From Rubellimicrobium arenae (lineage in GTDB: Bacteria; Pseudomonadota; Alphaproteobacteria; Rhodobacterales; Rhodobacteraceae): a stretch of DNA of 64,000 nucleotides. The notes beneath the pieces are model-generated. The model saw only the letters and a list, made by a program, of their open reading frames with translations, was not told the DNA's origin and ran no database searches. Shown piece by piece: positions 1 to 7,913 of the stretch; position 1 is the first letter of the stretch, and every line of letters starts with the position of its first letter. The stretch is taken from positions 46,024 to 110,023 of the forward strand of contig NZ_JAFMST010000008.1 in assembly GCF_017916275.1 (NCBI RefSeq), given 5' to 3'. The translations under genes and the position numbers were made by a program.

Positions 1-1323
1 AAGTCGGTCACCCCCGGCCAGCAGGTCGTGAAGATCGTCCATGACGAGCTGGTGCGCGTGCTGGGCGGCGACACGGACGCGGGCGCGCTCAAGATCGACA
101 GCCCGCCCGCGCCGATCCTGATGGTCGGCCTCCAGGGCGGCGGCAAGACCACGACCACGGCCAAGCTGGCCCGCCGCCTCAAGGAGCGCGAGGGCAAGAA
201 GGTCCTGATGGCCTCGCTCGACACCAATCGCCCGGCGGCGATGGAACAGCTGGCGATCCTTGGCCAGCAGATCGGCGTGGACACCCTGCCCATCGTTCCG
301 GGCGAGGATCCGGTGGCGATCGCGCGGCGCGCCAAGACCCAGGCGGCGCTGGGCGGCTACGACGTCTACATGCTCGACACCGCGGGCCGGCTCCACATCG
401 ACGAGGTGCTGATCCAGCAGGCCGCGGACGTCCGCGACGTGGTCAAGCCGCGCGAGACGCTGCTCGTGGTGGACGGCCTCACGGGGCAGGTCGCCGTCGA
501 GGTCGCCAAGGAGTTCGACGCCAAGATCGGCGTGTCGGGCGTGGTCCTGACCCGGATGGATGGCGACGGGCGCGGCGGCGCGGCCCTGTCGATGCGCCAG
601 GTGACCGGCAAGCCGATCCGCTTCGTGGGCCTGGGCGAAAAGCTCGACGCGCTCGAGACCTTCGACCCCGAGCGGATCGCCGGCCGCATCCTGGGCATGG
701 GCGACATCGTCGCACTGGTGGAGCGGGCGCAGCAGACCTTCGAGGCCGAGCAGGCCGAGCGCATGATGAAGCGGTTCCAGAAGGGACTTTTCAACATGAA
801 CGACCTGCGGATGCAGCTCGAGCAGATGCAGAAGATGGGTGGCGTCGAGGCCCTGATGGGCATGATGCCCGGCATGAACAAGATGCAGAAGCAGGCCGCC
901 GAGGCCGGGCTCGACGACAAGATGATCCGCCACCAGATCGCGCTCATCAACTCGATGACCAAGAAGGAGCGGGCGAACCCCGACCTCCTGCAGGCATCGC
1001 GCAAGAAGCGCATCGCGGCGGGCGCGGGGCTCGACGTGGCCGAGCTCAACCGCCTGCTCAAGCAGCACCGCCAGATGGCGGACATGATGAAGAAGCTGGG
1101 CGCGATGGGCAAAGGCGGGATGCTCAAGCAGGCCGTGCAGAAGATGTTCGGCAAGGGCGGCCCCTCCGAGGCCGACATGGCCGCCGCGCAGCAGGCGATG
1201 GCCTCGGGCAAGATGCCCCAGCTTCCGGGCGGGATGCAGCTTCCCAAGGGCTTCGGCGGGATGGGCCTGGGTCAGGGCGGCGGGCTCCCGCAGGGCCTGT
1301 CGGGATTCGGCAAGAAGAAGTGA
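1..1323 (+). CDS. ffh: Signal recognition particle protein Ffh (5'-truncated by window edge)
   Basis: GTPase of the signal recognition particle, which targets nascent membrane proteins to the translocon with FtsY. The frame is open from base 1 and the 440 visible codons lack only the N-terminal helical bundle. Visible motifs are the G1 loop GLQGGGKTT, DTAGR (G3) and TRMDGDGRGG, followed by the Met-rich M domain (runs such as MQLEQMQKMGG and MMPGMNKM) that binds 4.5S RNA and signal peptides. The C-terminus is a Gly/Met/Gln-rich tail ending in three lysines. It opens the operon continuing into the ribosomal genes below. Identity is certain; the true start is outside the window. Confidence 0.98.
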   Translation, partial: KSVTPGQQVVKIVHDELVRVLGGDTDAGALKIDSPPAPILMVGLQGGGKTTTTAKLARRLKEREGKKVLMASLDTNRPAAMEQLAILGQQIGVDTLPIVPGEDPVAIARRAKTQAALGGYDVYMLDTAGRLHIDEVLIQQAADVRDVVKPRETLLVVDGLTGQVAVEVAKEFDAKIGVSGVVLTRMDGDGRGGAALSMRQVTGKPIRFVGLGEKLDALETFDPERIAGRILGMGDIVALVERAQQTFEAEQAERMMKRFQKGLFNMNDLRMQLEQMQKMGGVEALMGMMPGMNKMQKQAAEAGLDDKMIRHQIALINSMTKKERANPDLLQASRKKRIAAGAGLDVAELNRLLKQHRQMADMMKKLGAMGKGGMLKQAVQKMFGKGGPSEADMAAAQQAMASGKMPQLPGGMQLPKGFGGMGLGQGGGLPQGLSGFGKKK

Positions 1324-1502
1324 CCTGCCTCACCCTCCATACGGAGCGGCTGACGCTCGGCCCGGCGACGATGGCCCGGTTCGCGGCCGTCGTGGCGCCG
1401 GGCCGCGCCCGCGTCCCAGGCGCCGCGCCCGAGGGCAGGCAGGCCTGCGCCTCCGGCCAGGCGGTCACGACCCCGCGCCCCCCGGTGGGAGAGGCCGCAT
1501 GA
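1320..1502 (+). pseudogene. Remnant of a GNAT acetyltransferase N-terminus
   Basis: A 60-codon frame opens with GTG overlapping the ffh stop and ends in an ATGA overlap with the next gene. The first ~22 residues (LHTERLTLGPATMARFAAVVA) look like the N-terminal strand and helix of a RimJ-type GNAT protein such as its two downstream neighbours. After that the sequence is low-complexity Pro/Ala/Arg with no acetyl-CoA-binding motif. I read it as the stump of a third tandem acetyltransferase that lost its body while keeping both coupling junctions. It could still be translated as a leader peptide for the next gene. Confidence 0.45.
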
Positions 1503-2011
1503 TCGAAACGCCGCGCCTTCTCCTCCGTCGGCCTGTCCCCGCGGACTGGGACGCTTTCCGCGACTTCATGATGTCGGACCGCGCGAGCGAGTTCGGCAGC
1601 CACCGCAATCTGGGCAAGTCCTTTCGGTCCTTTGCGGCCGAGCTGGGCCATTGGGACATCTTCGGCTTCGGCATGTTCGCCGTGACCCGCAAGGGCGACG
1701 ACCGCGCCATTGCCCTGGTCGGCCCGTGGAACCCGCCGGACTGGCCCGAGCGGGAGATCGGCTGGATGGTGCTGGATGCGGGCGCCGAAGGCCAGGGGAT
1801 CGCCCGCGAGGCGGCCGAAGGCGCGCTTCGCCACATCTGGACCGCGCTGAACTGGGAGACCGTGGTCAGCTACATCGCCGAAGGCAACGATCGGTCGGCG
1901 CGGCTGGCCGAACGGCTGGGCGCGCGGCTCGATCCGCAGGCGGAGGCGCCCGAGGCTCCGGGCAAGACCGTGCGGGTCTATCGCCACCCCCGTCCGGAGG
2001 GCCTTGCGTGA
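1499..2011 (+). CDS. GNAT family N-acetyltransferase (RimJ/RimL-like)
   Basis: 170-residue protein of the GNAT fold; the family transfers acetyl from acetyl-CoA to amino groups of proteins or small molecules. It opens with the typical IETPRLLLRRP strand. The acetyl-CoA loop region is around residues 95-110 (GAEGQGIAREAA), and the C-terminal SYIAEGNDRSARLAERLG segment is characteristic of RimJ/RimL relatives. The ATG overlaps the upstream frame (ATGA) and the stop overlaps the next GTG (GTGA), so translation is probably coupled. Its C-terminus resembles that of the next gene, which suggests tandem duplication. The substrate cannot be predicted. Confidence 0.85.
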   Translation: MIETPRLLLRRPVPADWDAFRDFMMSDRASEFGSHRNLGKSFRSFAAELGHWDIFGFGMFAVTRKGDDRAIALVGPWNPPDWPEREIGWMVLDAGAEGQGIAREAAEGALRHIWTALNWETVVSYIAEGNDRSARLAERLGARLDPQAEAPEAPGKTVRVYRHPRPEGLA

Positions 2012-2598
2012 TCCCGCCGCATGAACGCATCCCCCGGTCCGGCCCTGCCGCCGACCTGGCCGCGCGGCTCGGGGCGCTGGTCCCGTCGATCGAGACCGAG
2101 CGCCTGCGGCTTCGGCTGCCGACGCTGGCCGACTTCCCCGCCTGGGCCGAGATCCTGTGCAGCCCGCGTTCCGTCCACATGGGCGGGCCCTACGACCGGG
2201 ACGAGGCCTACATGGAGTTCGCCTCGGCCGTGGGGGCCTGGCTCCTGCGCGGGCACGGCGCCTGGACCATCGAGTCGAGGGCCTCCGGCGAGGCGCTGGG
2301 CTTCGTTCTCCTGGGCTTCGAGCCTGGCGACCAGGAGCCCGAGCTGGGCTTCTTCCTCCGGACCATGGCCGAGGGCCAGGGCATCGCCGAGGAGGCCGCC
2401 CGCGCGGCCCGCCGTCACGGCTGGACGCTCGGCCTGCCCTCGCTCGTCAGCTACATCGACCCGCCCAACGCCCGATCGGTCGCCCTGGCCGAACGGCTGG
2501 GCGCGCGGCGCGACCCGGAGGCCGAGGCCGCGCTGGCCGGGACCGTGTCCGAGGGCGCGCTCGTCTATCGACATCCCCGTCCGGAGGCCGCCGTATGA
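2008..2598 (+). CDS. GNAT family N-acetyltransferase, tandem paralogue
   Basis: 196-residue GNAT protein starting at a GTG that overlaps the preceding stop (GTGA). A ~25-residue N-terminal extension precedes the usual IETERLRLRLPTLADFPAW opening. GQGIAEEAARAARRHGW is the likely acetyl-CoA loop and helix. The ending (SYIDPPNARSVALAERLGARRDPEAEA... then VYRHPRPE) closely parallels the upstream paralogue, including the shared YRHPRPE tail. The stop overlaps the chorismate mutase start (ATGA). Cotranscription with ffh and rpsP might suggest a ribosome-associated target, but that is inference only. Confidence 0.85.
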   Translation: MIPPHERIPRSGPAADLAARLGALVPSIETERLRLRLPTLADFPAWAEILCSPRSVHMGGPYDRDEAYMEFASAVGAWLLRGHGAWTIESRASGEALGFVLLGFEPGDQEPELGFFLRTMAEGQGIAEEAARAARRHGWTLGLPSLVSYIDPPNARSVALAERLGARRDPEAEAALAGTVSEGALVYRHPRPEAAV

Positions 2599-2897
2599 AC
2601 CAGTCCGACGCCACCCTCCGCGCCTCCCAGCTCCTCAAGGAGCACCGCGAATCCATCGACCGCCTGGACGCGATCCTGGTGTTCACCCTTGCGGAGCGGT
2701 TCAAGCACACGCAGGCCGTGGGCCGGCTCAAGGCCGCGCACGGGCTCCCCCCTTCGGACCCCAGCCGGGAGGCGCAGCAGATCGCCCGCCTGGTGGAACT
2801 GTCCGAGAAGGCCGATCTCGATCCCGAGTTCGCCCAGAAGTTCCTGGCCTTCATCATCCAGGAAGTCATCAAGCACCACGAACGCCAACAAGCCTAA
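2595..2897 (+). CDS. Chorismate mutase (AroQ class)
   Basis: 100-residue all-helical protein of the AroQ type, which converts chorismate to prephenate for phenylalanine and tyrosine synthesis. The first helix reads LLKEHRESIDRLDAILVFTLAERFKHTQAVGRLKAAHGLPPSD, containing the Arg, Asp, Arg and Lys positions expected of the short-chain family. The C-terminal helix ends FIIQEVIKHHERQ, as in monofunctional mutases. The length is normal for a stand-alone domain. Its ATG overlaps the preceding stop. It lies 21 bp upstream of rpsP, an odd metabolic guest in a translation operon. Confidence 0.88.
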   Translation: MNQSDATLRASQLLKEHRESIDRLDAILVFTLAERFKHTQAVGRLKAAHGLPPSDPSREAQQIARLVELSEKADLDPEFAQKFLAFIIQEVIKHHERQQA

Positions 2898-2918
2898 GCC
2901 ATTCCAAGGAGATCCAAG

Positions 2919-3266
2919 ATGGCCATGAAGATCCGGCTCGCCCGCGGCGGGTCCAAGAAGCGCCCCTACTACTCGATCGTCGCCGCCGACTCGCGCGCCC
3001 CGCGCGACGGCCGCTTCATCGAGAAGCTCGGCACCTACGCGCCCCTCCTGCCCAAGGACAGCGAAGAGCGCGTGAAGATGGACATGGAGCGCGTGCAGCA
3101 CTGGCTGAGCCAGGGCGCCCAGCCCACCGACCGCGTGGCCCGCATGCTCGAAGCCGCCGGCGCCCTGCCCAAGGCCGAGCGCAGCAATCCCCAGAAGGGC
3201 GAGCCCGGCAAGGCCTCCAAGGACCGCGCCGAGAAGAAGGCCGCCCGCGCCGCCGCGACCGAGTAA
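2919..3266 (+). CDS. rpsP: 30S ribosomal protein S16
   Basis: Small-subunit assembly protein of 115 residues. It begins [32 protein letters not shown], the family signature, and carries a Lys/Ala/Glu-rich C-terminal tail common in alphaproteobacteria. A consensus AAGGAG ribosome-binding site sits just upstream of the ATG. It is followed 9 bp later by rimM, whose product acts in 30S maturation. Confidence 0.98.
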   Translation: MAMKIRLARGGSKKRPYYSIVAADSRAPRDGRFIEKLGTYAPLLPKDSEERVKMDMERVQHWLSQGAQPTDRVARMLEAAGALPKAERSNPQKGEPGKASKDRAEKKAARAAATE

Positions 3267-3275
3267 TCCAGGCTC

Positions 3276-3779
3276 ATGGGCGACGATCGCATCGTCGTGG
3301 GCAGCCTCGCCGGGGCCTTCGGGGTCCGCGGCGAGGTGCGCCTGAAGAGCTTCTGCGCGGAGCCCGCCGACATCGCGGGCTACGCGCCTCTCCATACCCC
3401 CGATGGGCGGGTCTTTTCCGCCATCCAGATCACCGGCCAGACCCAGGGTTCCCTGACGGCCCGGATCGAGGGCATCTCCTCCAAGGAGGATGCCGACGCG
3501 CTCCGTGGCGTGTCCCTGCTGGCCGACCGGTCGCGGCTTCCCGCGCTGCCGGATGACGAATTCTACCACGCCGACCTGATCGGACTGCCGGTCCATGACC
3601 CCGGCGGCCAGCGGCTGGGCACCGTACGGGCCGTTCTGAACCACGGCGCCGGCGACATCCTGGAGATCGCCCGTCCCGGCGGCGCCACCGTGCTGCTGCC
3701 GTTCACCCTGGCGGCCGTGCCCTTGGTGGACATCGCGGCGGGCCGCATCGTGGCCGACCCGCCCGAGGGCGCGTTCTAG
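3276..3779 (+). CDS. rimM: 16S rRNA processing protein RimM
   Basis: 167-residue 30S maturation factor that binds S19 and assists 16S processing of the head domain. The N-terminal RimM barrel has [21 protein letters not shown], and the PRC-barrel half has [38 protein letters not shown] followed by [20 protein letters not shown]. Length and both domains are complete. It lies between rpsP and trmD as in most proteobacteria, though here two extra small genes separate it from trmD. Confidence 0.96.
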   Translation: MGDDRIVVGSLAGAFGVRGEVRLKSFCAEPADIAGYAPLHTPDGRVFSAIQITGQTQGSLTARIEGISSKEDADALRGVSLLADRSRLPALPDDEFYHADLIGLPVHDPGGQRLGTVRAVLNHGAGDILEIARPGGATVLLPFTLAAVPLVDIAAGRIVADPPEGAF

Positions 3780-3852
3780 GGGCGGCCGATCCGGAACGCC
3801 CGGGCCGCCCGTCGTGTTATCCTTCGATACGCAACGGCTCGAGAGGCTGGCC

Positions 3853-4272
3853 ATGGCCCGCAGGAAATACATCCCGAAGCGGATCGGGAACGTGAAGATC
3901 CCTAAGAAGCTGCGCAAGTTCGGCGACCGCGTCCTCGCCGACCCGCGGGCCCGCGAGATCGCCGGCGGCGCGCTGCTGGCGGTCGGCTCGGCGCTGCTGT
4001 CGCGCGCCGCCCCCAAGGGGTCGGTGTTCCGGACCATCTTCGATCATCCGGTCGAAACCGCGAAGTCGGCGGAGCAGGCGGGGGCCAAGGCCGCCTCCGA
4101 CGCCGGCGACGCCGTGAGCGGGGTCGCCAATGCCGTGGGCCAGGTGGTGGGCGAGGTCTTCGACAGCCTTCGCCGCGAACTGGGGCGCCGCCGTCAGCCC
4201 GCGACCGCCGCCCCGGAAAAGGGCGACGACGAAGCCGGTCACCGGGACGTGGACGAGGACAGGGTCCACTGA
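3853..4272 (+). CDS. Conserved-looking hypothetical basic protein
   Basis: 139-residue protein of unknown function. It starts with a strongly basic segment (MARRKYIPKRIGNVKIPKKL), then a short Ala/Gly/Leu-rich stretch around residues 40-55 (IAGGALLAVGSALLSRAA) too weak to be a sure membrane segment. The second half is Ala/Gly/Asp/Val-rich with an amphipathic look, and the tail is acidic. I chose the ATG at 3853 because GAGAGG precedes it; an in-frame GTG at 3814 would add 13 residues. It sits between rimM and a small membrane protein, suggesting an envelope-associated role, but nothing establishes one. Confidence 0.6.
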   Translation: MARRKYIPKRIGNVKIPKKLRKFGDRVLADPRAREIAGGALLAVGSALLSRAAPKGSVFRTIFDHPVETAKSAEQAGAKAASDAGDAVSGVANAVGQVVGEVFDSLRRELGRRRQPATAAPEKGDDEAGHRDVDEDRVH

Positions 4273-4323
4273 CCCGACAGGGCGCGCGCGCCCCGGACCG
4301 TGAACCGCACGGCTCGCTGGCGC

Positions 4324-4370
4324 GTTTGCCTTCGCCCGGAGCCATGGGGGCTCCGGAACGGAAGGCAAAC
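4324..4370 (+). promoter_or_regulatory. Long hairpin that covers the ribosome-binding site of the DUF1328 gene
   Basis: A perfect 10-bp outer stem (4324-4333 with 4361-4370) encloses a perfect 8-bp inner stem (4336-4343 with 4349-4356) with a 5-base loop; a small internal loop separates them. The GGAAGG ribosome-binding site at 4360-4365, seven bases before the ATG at 4373, lies almost wholly in the outer 3' arm. The fold would hide it from the ribosome, as in RNA thermometers or other translational switches. No U-run follows, so a plain terminator is unlikely. Confidence 0.6.
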
Positions 4371-4372
4371 TC

Positions 4373-4537
4373 ATGATCAAGTGGATCTTCATCCTCCTCG
4401 TCGTCGCCGCGATCGCCGGACTCCTGGGCATGCACCGGGTCCAGGGCGCGGCGCTGACGGGGGCCAAGTGGCTCGCCATCATCGTGCTCGTGCTGTTCCT
4501 GCTGGTGCTCTTCGGCCTCGTCGCCATCGTCAGCTAG
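4373..4537 (+). CDS. Small DUF1328 (YtjA-like) membrane protein
   Basis: 54-residue protein, too short for usual gene-calling cut-offs. It starts MIKWIFILLVVAAIAGLLGM, passes a short polar turn with GAALTGAKW, and ends in a second hydrophobic helix (LAIIVLVLFLLVLFGLVAIV). The W4, AGLLG and GAA..GAK positions match the DUF1328/UPF0391 family of two-helix inner-membrane proteins, often linked to envelope stress in proteobacteria although the biochemical role is unknown. Its ribosome-binding site is buried in the hairpin just upstream. The next gene, trmD, starts 53 bp later. Confidence 0.75.
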   Translation: MIKWIFILLVVAAIAGLLGMHRVQGAALTGAKWLAIIVLVLFLLVLFGLVAIVS

Positions 4538-4590
4538 GACGACCTCGCGGTGGCTGGCCTTGGGGACCGCCTGCGCCTAGAAGCGCGGGC

Positions 4591-5418
4591 ATGAGCCATG
4601 ATCCCTCCCGCCCCTTCCGCGCGCTTGGCCGCAAGTCGATCCGCCCGTCCCTTGTTCCCCGCGACCTCATGGCCGAGGAGGACCTGGCCGGGGTCTGGAC
4701 CGCCCAGGTCATCACCCTCCTGCCGCAGGCCTTTCCCGGCGTCCTGGGCGAGAGCCTGACGGGACGCGCCCTGCAGGAGGGCCTCTGGGCGCTGCGGACC
4801 CTCGACCTGCGGGAGTACGGGGAGGGCCGCCACCGCAACGTGGACGACACGCCGGCCGGGGGGGGCGCCGGGATGGTGCTGCGCGCCGACGTGGGCGCCC
4901 GCGCTCTGTCCGAGGCCGTCTCGCGCGCCCGGGGCGACGTGCCGCGCATCCTCCTGTCCCCCCGGGGGCGGCGCATGGATCAGGCGATGGTCCGCGACCT
5001 GGCCCACCGCGACGGCGTGATCCTCTTCTGCGGCCGGTTCGAAGGCGTCGACGAGCGGCTGATCGAGCAGTTCCAGCTCAACGAGGTGTCGCTCGGGGAT
5101 TTCGTCATGACAGGGGGCGAGATCGCGGCGCAGGCCTTGATCGACGCGACGGTTCGGCTTATGCCGCGCGTGCTCGGGAATCAGCATTCGGCCGAGGAGG
5201 AATCCTTTTCTTCCGGCCTTCTGGAATACCCGCAGTACACGAAGCCGGCCGTCTGGGAGGGTCGCGCGATACCGGAGGTTCTTCTGTCCGGGCATCACGC
5301 GAAGATCACCGCCTGGCGGCAGGCCGAGGCCGAAAGGCTGACCAAGGAACGGCGACCTGATCTCTGGCGGGACCACCTGGCACGGCTGGGGCGCCCGGAA
5401 GAAGACCGAGAGCTCTGA
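4591..5418 (+). CDS. trmD: tRNA (guanine-N1)-methyltransferase
   Basis: SPOUT methyltransferase that makes m1G37 in tRNAs reading CNN codons and so prevents +1 frameshifting. The 275-residue protein has a ~37-residue N-terminal extension before the usual start of the fold (WTAQVITLLPQAFPGVLG). Key motifs are RNVDDTPAGGGAGMVLR, LSPRGRRMDQAMVRDLA, the knotted AdoMet pocket ILFCGRFEGVDERLI, and SLGDFVMTGGEIAAQALIDATVRLMPRVLGN. The C-terminal DNA-binding-like domain is intact (LLEYPQYTKPAVWEG, VLLSGHHAKI). An internal ATG at 4669 could remove most of the extension. Confidence 0.96.
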   Translation: MSHDPSRPFRALGRKSIRPSLVPRDLMAEEDLAGVWTAQVITLLPQAFPGVLGESLTGRALQEGLWALRTLDLREYGEGRHRNVDDTPAGGGAGMVLRADVGARALSEAVSRARGDVPRILLSPRGRRMDQAMVRDLAHRDGVILFCGRFEGVDERLIEQFQLNEVSLGDFVMTGGEIAAQALIDATVRLMPRVLGNQHSAEEESFSSGLLEYPQYTKPAVWEGRAIPEVLLSGHHAKITAWRQAEAERLTKERRPDLWRDHLARLGRPEEDREL

Positions 5419-5469
5419 GGACGCGAGAGACCTCCGGGGATACACCCTGGGCAACCATAGGAGGGTCCC

Positions 5470-5850
5470 ATGGACCTGATCGCGCAGCTGGAGGCCGAAC
5501 AGATCGCCTCCCTCGGGAAAGCCATTCCCGACTTCAAGCCCGGCGACACCGTTCGCGTGGGCTACAAGGTGACCGAAGGCACCCGTACCCGCGTGCAGAT
5601 GTACGAAGGCGTCTGCATCAGCCGCAAGCACGGCTCGGGCATCGCGGGCTCGTTCACCGTCCGCAAGATCTCCTTCGGCGAAGGCGTGGAGCGGGTGTTC
5701 CCCCTTTACTCCACCAACATCGACTCGATCACCGTGGTCCGCCGTGGCAAGGTCCGTCGCGCCAAGCTCTACTACCTCCGCGACCGCCGCGGTAAGTCCG
5801 CCCGCATCGCCGAGGTCACCAACTACAAGGCGAAGGAGGACACCAAGTGA
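5470..5850 (+). CDS. rplS: 50S ribosomal protein L19
   Basis: 126-residue protein at the 30S-50S interface. Diagnostic segments are [63 protein letters not shown] and [27 protein letters not shown] ribosome-binding site precedes the ATG. The stop overlaps the GTG start of rpmE (GTGA). Confidence 0.98.
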   Translation: MDLIAQLEAEQIASLGKAIPDFKPGDTVRVGYKVTEGTRTRVQMYEGVCISRKHGSGIAGSFTVRKISFGEGVERVFPLYSTNIDSITVVRRGKVRRAKLYYLRDRRGKSARIAEVTNYKAKEDTK

Positions 5851-6068
5851 AGTCCGGCATCCATCCCGAATACCACCTCATCGACGTGCGCATGACCGAC
5901 GGCACCGTGGTCCAGATGAAGACCACCTGGGGCAAGGAAGGCGACACGATGAACCTCGAGATCGACCCGCTCTCGCACCCCGCCTGGACGGGCGGCGGCA
6001 CGCGCCTCATGGACACCGGCGGCCGCGTCTCCAAGTTCAAGAACAAGTACGCCGGCCTCGGCTTCTAA
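5847..6068 (+). CDS. rpmE: 50S ribosomal protein L31, zinc-free type
   Basis: 73-residue L31 beginning at a GTG that overlaps the rplS stop. The family signature [16 protein letters not shown] is present, as is a conserved C-terminal half ([25 protein letters not shown]). There is no cysteine, so this is the C-minus form that does not bind zinc. Last gene of the ffh-rpmE run, followed by two strong hairpins. Confidence 0.95.
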   Translation: MKSGIHPEYHLIDVRMTDGTVVQMKTTWGKEGDTMNLEIDPLSHPAWTGGGTRLMDTGGRVSKFKNKYAGLGF

Positions 6069-6095
6069 GCCTTCGGCCATCACGGCACGACATCG

Positions 6096-6130
6096 ACGCC
6101 GCGTCCCGATGCCCGGGGCGCGGCGTTTCT
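6096..6130 (+). terminator. Rho-independent terminator after rpmE
   Basis: An 8-bp GC-rich stem (6096-6103 with 6119-6126) is followed by TTTCT about 28 bp after the rpmE stop. It ends the ffh-rpmE operon. Confidence 0.7.
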
Positions 6131-6184
6131 CGTTGGGCGACCCCCGCGCATCCCTGCCGCGTCGCGGAGCGGCCCTGGAAACGA

Positions 6185-6216
6185 AACGGCCGCGCCCCCT
6201 GCGAGGCGCGGCCGTT
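6185..6216. terminator. Bidirectional 12-bp hairpin between convergent genes
   Basis: A perfect 12-bp inverted repeat (6185-6196 with 6205-6216, 8-base loop), flanked by AA on the left and TT on the right, lies between rpmE (+) and the helicase gene (-). It can act as a backstop terminator for both directions. Confidence 0.65.
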
Positions 6217-6239
6217 CATGGAACCCGTGGAGCGTGGCT

Positions 6240-7598
6240 TTATGCCGCGCGAGGCTTGCCGCCACCGCGACGGGGGCTGGCCGGGCGGCGCGGCTTCTGG
6301 GCACCCGCGGACGCGCCGGCGGGGGCCGACGCGGGCTGGGCCGCACGACGCAGCGGGTTCGAGGCCTGGCGTCCCGGCCCCTGCCCTTGGCGCCCCTGCC
6401 CCGGCTGACCCTGCCTCGGCTTGCCGGCGGGCCGGCCGCCAGGGCGCGTGGTCGCCTGGTCGGGGCTCACCTGCCAGGGCGCGCCGGAGGCGACCGGGAT
6501 GCGGGCCTTCATCGCCTTCTCGATGTCGCGCAGTTCGCCCATCTCGTCGGGGGCGCAGAAGGCGACCGCAGTGCCGTCCGCCCCGGCCCGCGCCGTCCGG
6601 CCGATGCGGTGGACGTAATTTTCGGGCACGTTGGGCAGCTCGTAGTTGTAGACGTGCCGGATGCCCGGGATGTCGATGCCCCGCGCCGCCACGTCCGTCG
6701 CCACCAGCACGCGCACCTCGCCTTCGCGGAAGGCGGCGATGGCGCGATCGCGCTGGCCCTGGCTCTTGTTGCCGTGGATGGCCGCGACGGCGAAGCCCGC
6801 CGCCTCAAGCTGGCGGGCCAGCTTGTCGGAGCCGTGCTTGGTACGTCCGAACACGATGGCCAGCTCGTCCCGGTGCTTGTCGAGAAGCTCGATCAGCAGG
6901 TCGGTCTTGGCGGCCTTGGCGACATAGTGCAGCCACTGGTCGATCTTGGCCACGGCCTGCCCGGGCGGGTTCACCTGCACGCGGACCGGATCGGTCAGGA
7001 AGGCGCTGGCGATCTCCTCCATCTGCTTGGGCATGGTGGCGGAGAAGAGCATCGTCTGCCGCGCCTTGGGCAGCAGCGTCGCGATACGGCGAAGCGAGTG
7101 GATGAACCCGAGGTCGAGCATCTGGTCGGCTTCGTCGAGCACCAGGAACTCGGTCTTGGACAGGTCCACGGCCCGGCGGTCCAGAAGGTCCACGAGCCGG
7201 CCCGGCGTCGCCACGAGGATCGCGACCCCGCGGGCCATCCGCTCGATCTGCGGGGTGAAGCCCACGCCGCCGGTGATCAGGGCCATCTTGAGATGGGAGC
7301 CCTGCGCGAAGGCGTAGAGCGTGTCATGGATCTGCCGCGCCAGCTCGCGGGTCGGGGCGAGGATGAGGGCGCGGGGGGTCTTGGGCTCGGCCTTGCGACC
7401 GTTCTTCATGAGCGCGTCGAGCATGGGAAGCCCGAACGCCGCCGTCTTGCCGGACCCCGTCTGGGCCAGGCCCATCACGTCCCGTCCCGCCATCGCGTGC
7501 GGGATGGCTTGGGTCTGGATGGGGGTCGGATCGGTGATGCCCTGTTCGTTCAGGGCGTTGATGAGGCGGGGCGAAAGCCCCAGCGTGTCGAATTGCAT
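6240..7598 (-). CDS. DEAD-box ATP-dependent RNA helicase (RhlE-like)
   Basis: 452-residue RNA helicase. The start [20 protein letters not shown] is the Q-motif region and is preceded by AGGA; a longer open frame upstream is ignored because it lacks a good start context. Motifs in order: Q ([11 protein letters not shown]), I (AQTGSGKT), Ia (PTRELARQI), II (DEAD), III (SAT), IV-V ([12 protein letters not shown]), VI ([10 protein letters not shown]). The last ~75 residues form a basic Gly/Gln/Pro/Arg-rich tail typical of RhlE-type enzymes and likely to bind RNA. Role inferred: ribosome assembly or RNA decay. Confidence 0.93.
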   Translation of the reverse strand: MQFDTLGLSPRLINALNEQGITDPTPIQTQAIPHAMAGRDVMGLAQTGSGKTAAFGLPMLDALMKNGRKAEPKTPRALILAPTRELARQIHDTLYAFAQGSHLKMALITGGVGFTPQIERMARGVAILVATPGRLVDLLDRRAVDLSKTEFLVLDEADQMLDLGFIHSLRRIATLLPKARQTMLFSATMPKQMEEIASAFLTDPVRVQVNPPGQAVAKIDQWLHYVAKAAKTDLLIELLDKHRDELAIVFGRTKHGSDKLARQLEAAGFAVAAIHGNKSQGQRDRAIAAFREGEVRVLVATDVAARGIDIPGIRHVYNYELPNVPENYVHRIGRTARAGADGTAVAFCAPDEMGELRDIEKAMKARIPVASGAPWQVSPDQATTRPGGRPAGKPRQGQPGQGRQGQGPGRQASNPLRRAAQPASAPAGASAGAQKPRRPASPRRGGGKPRAA

Positions 7599-7913
7599 GC
7601 GTATCCTGTGCAGGGCCGGTATGGGCCCGAATAGGTCCCCGTCCCGGGCCAGTGGCGCCGGGCAGCGAGGGGTGGCAGCCGATGCGCTGACCCTTGGGCG
7701 GCATTGCCCTGGGGCCGTCACGGCGCGGCTTCCCCTGCGTGAAGGTGGGAACCTTGATCCCGCCGACCTTGCGCAGGTCTTGCGCTCTGCTCACGCGGCA
7801 GGGACGGCGGTCGTTGGGATGTGAGCGGTGAAGCCCGTGAAGTCAAGGACCCTTCGGCTTTTCCTTGACCCCCTGCGCGATTATACCGCCCCGGAGAACG
7901 AGGGGGTCCGCAG
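7599..7913. other. Divergent intergenic region, helicase / mipZ
   Basis: 315 bp separating divergent genes must hold both promoters. Near mipZ there is an AT-rich TTATAC at 7881-7886 and an inverted repeat at 7842-7869. No -35 box at a good distance is evident for either gene. I see no tRNA, riboswitch or convincing small gene. Confidence 0.5.
7842..7869. repeat. Inverted repeat upstream of mipZ
   Basis: Perfect 8-bp arms (GTCAAGGA at 7842-7849, TCCTTGAC at 7862-7869) with a 12-base spacer, 45 bp before the mipZ start and just upstream of the TTATAC element. It could be an operator or an RNA hairpin. Confidence 0.4.

Noticed and set aside
7324..7794. - strand GTG frame starting MSRAQDLRKVGGIKVPTFTQG before the helicase gene
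   Set aside because: The first ~50 residues look briefly protein-like, but there is no ribosome-binding site and the frame then runs antiparallel in register through the helicase gene. Comparative data would be needed.
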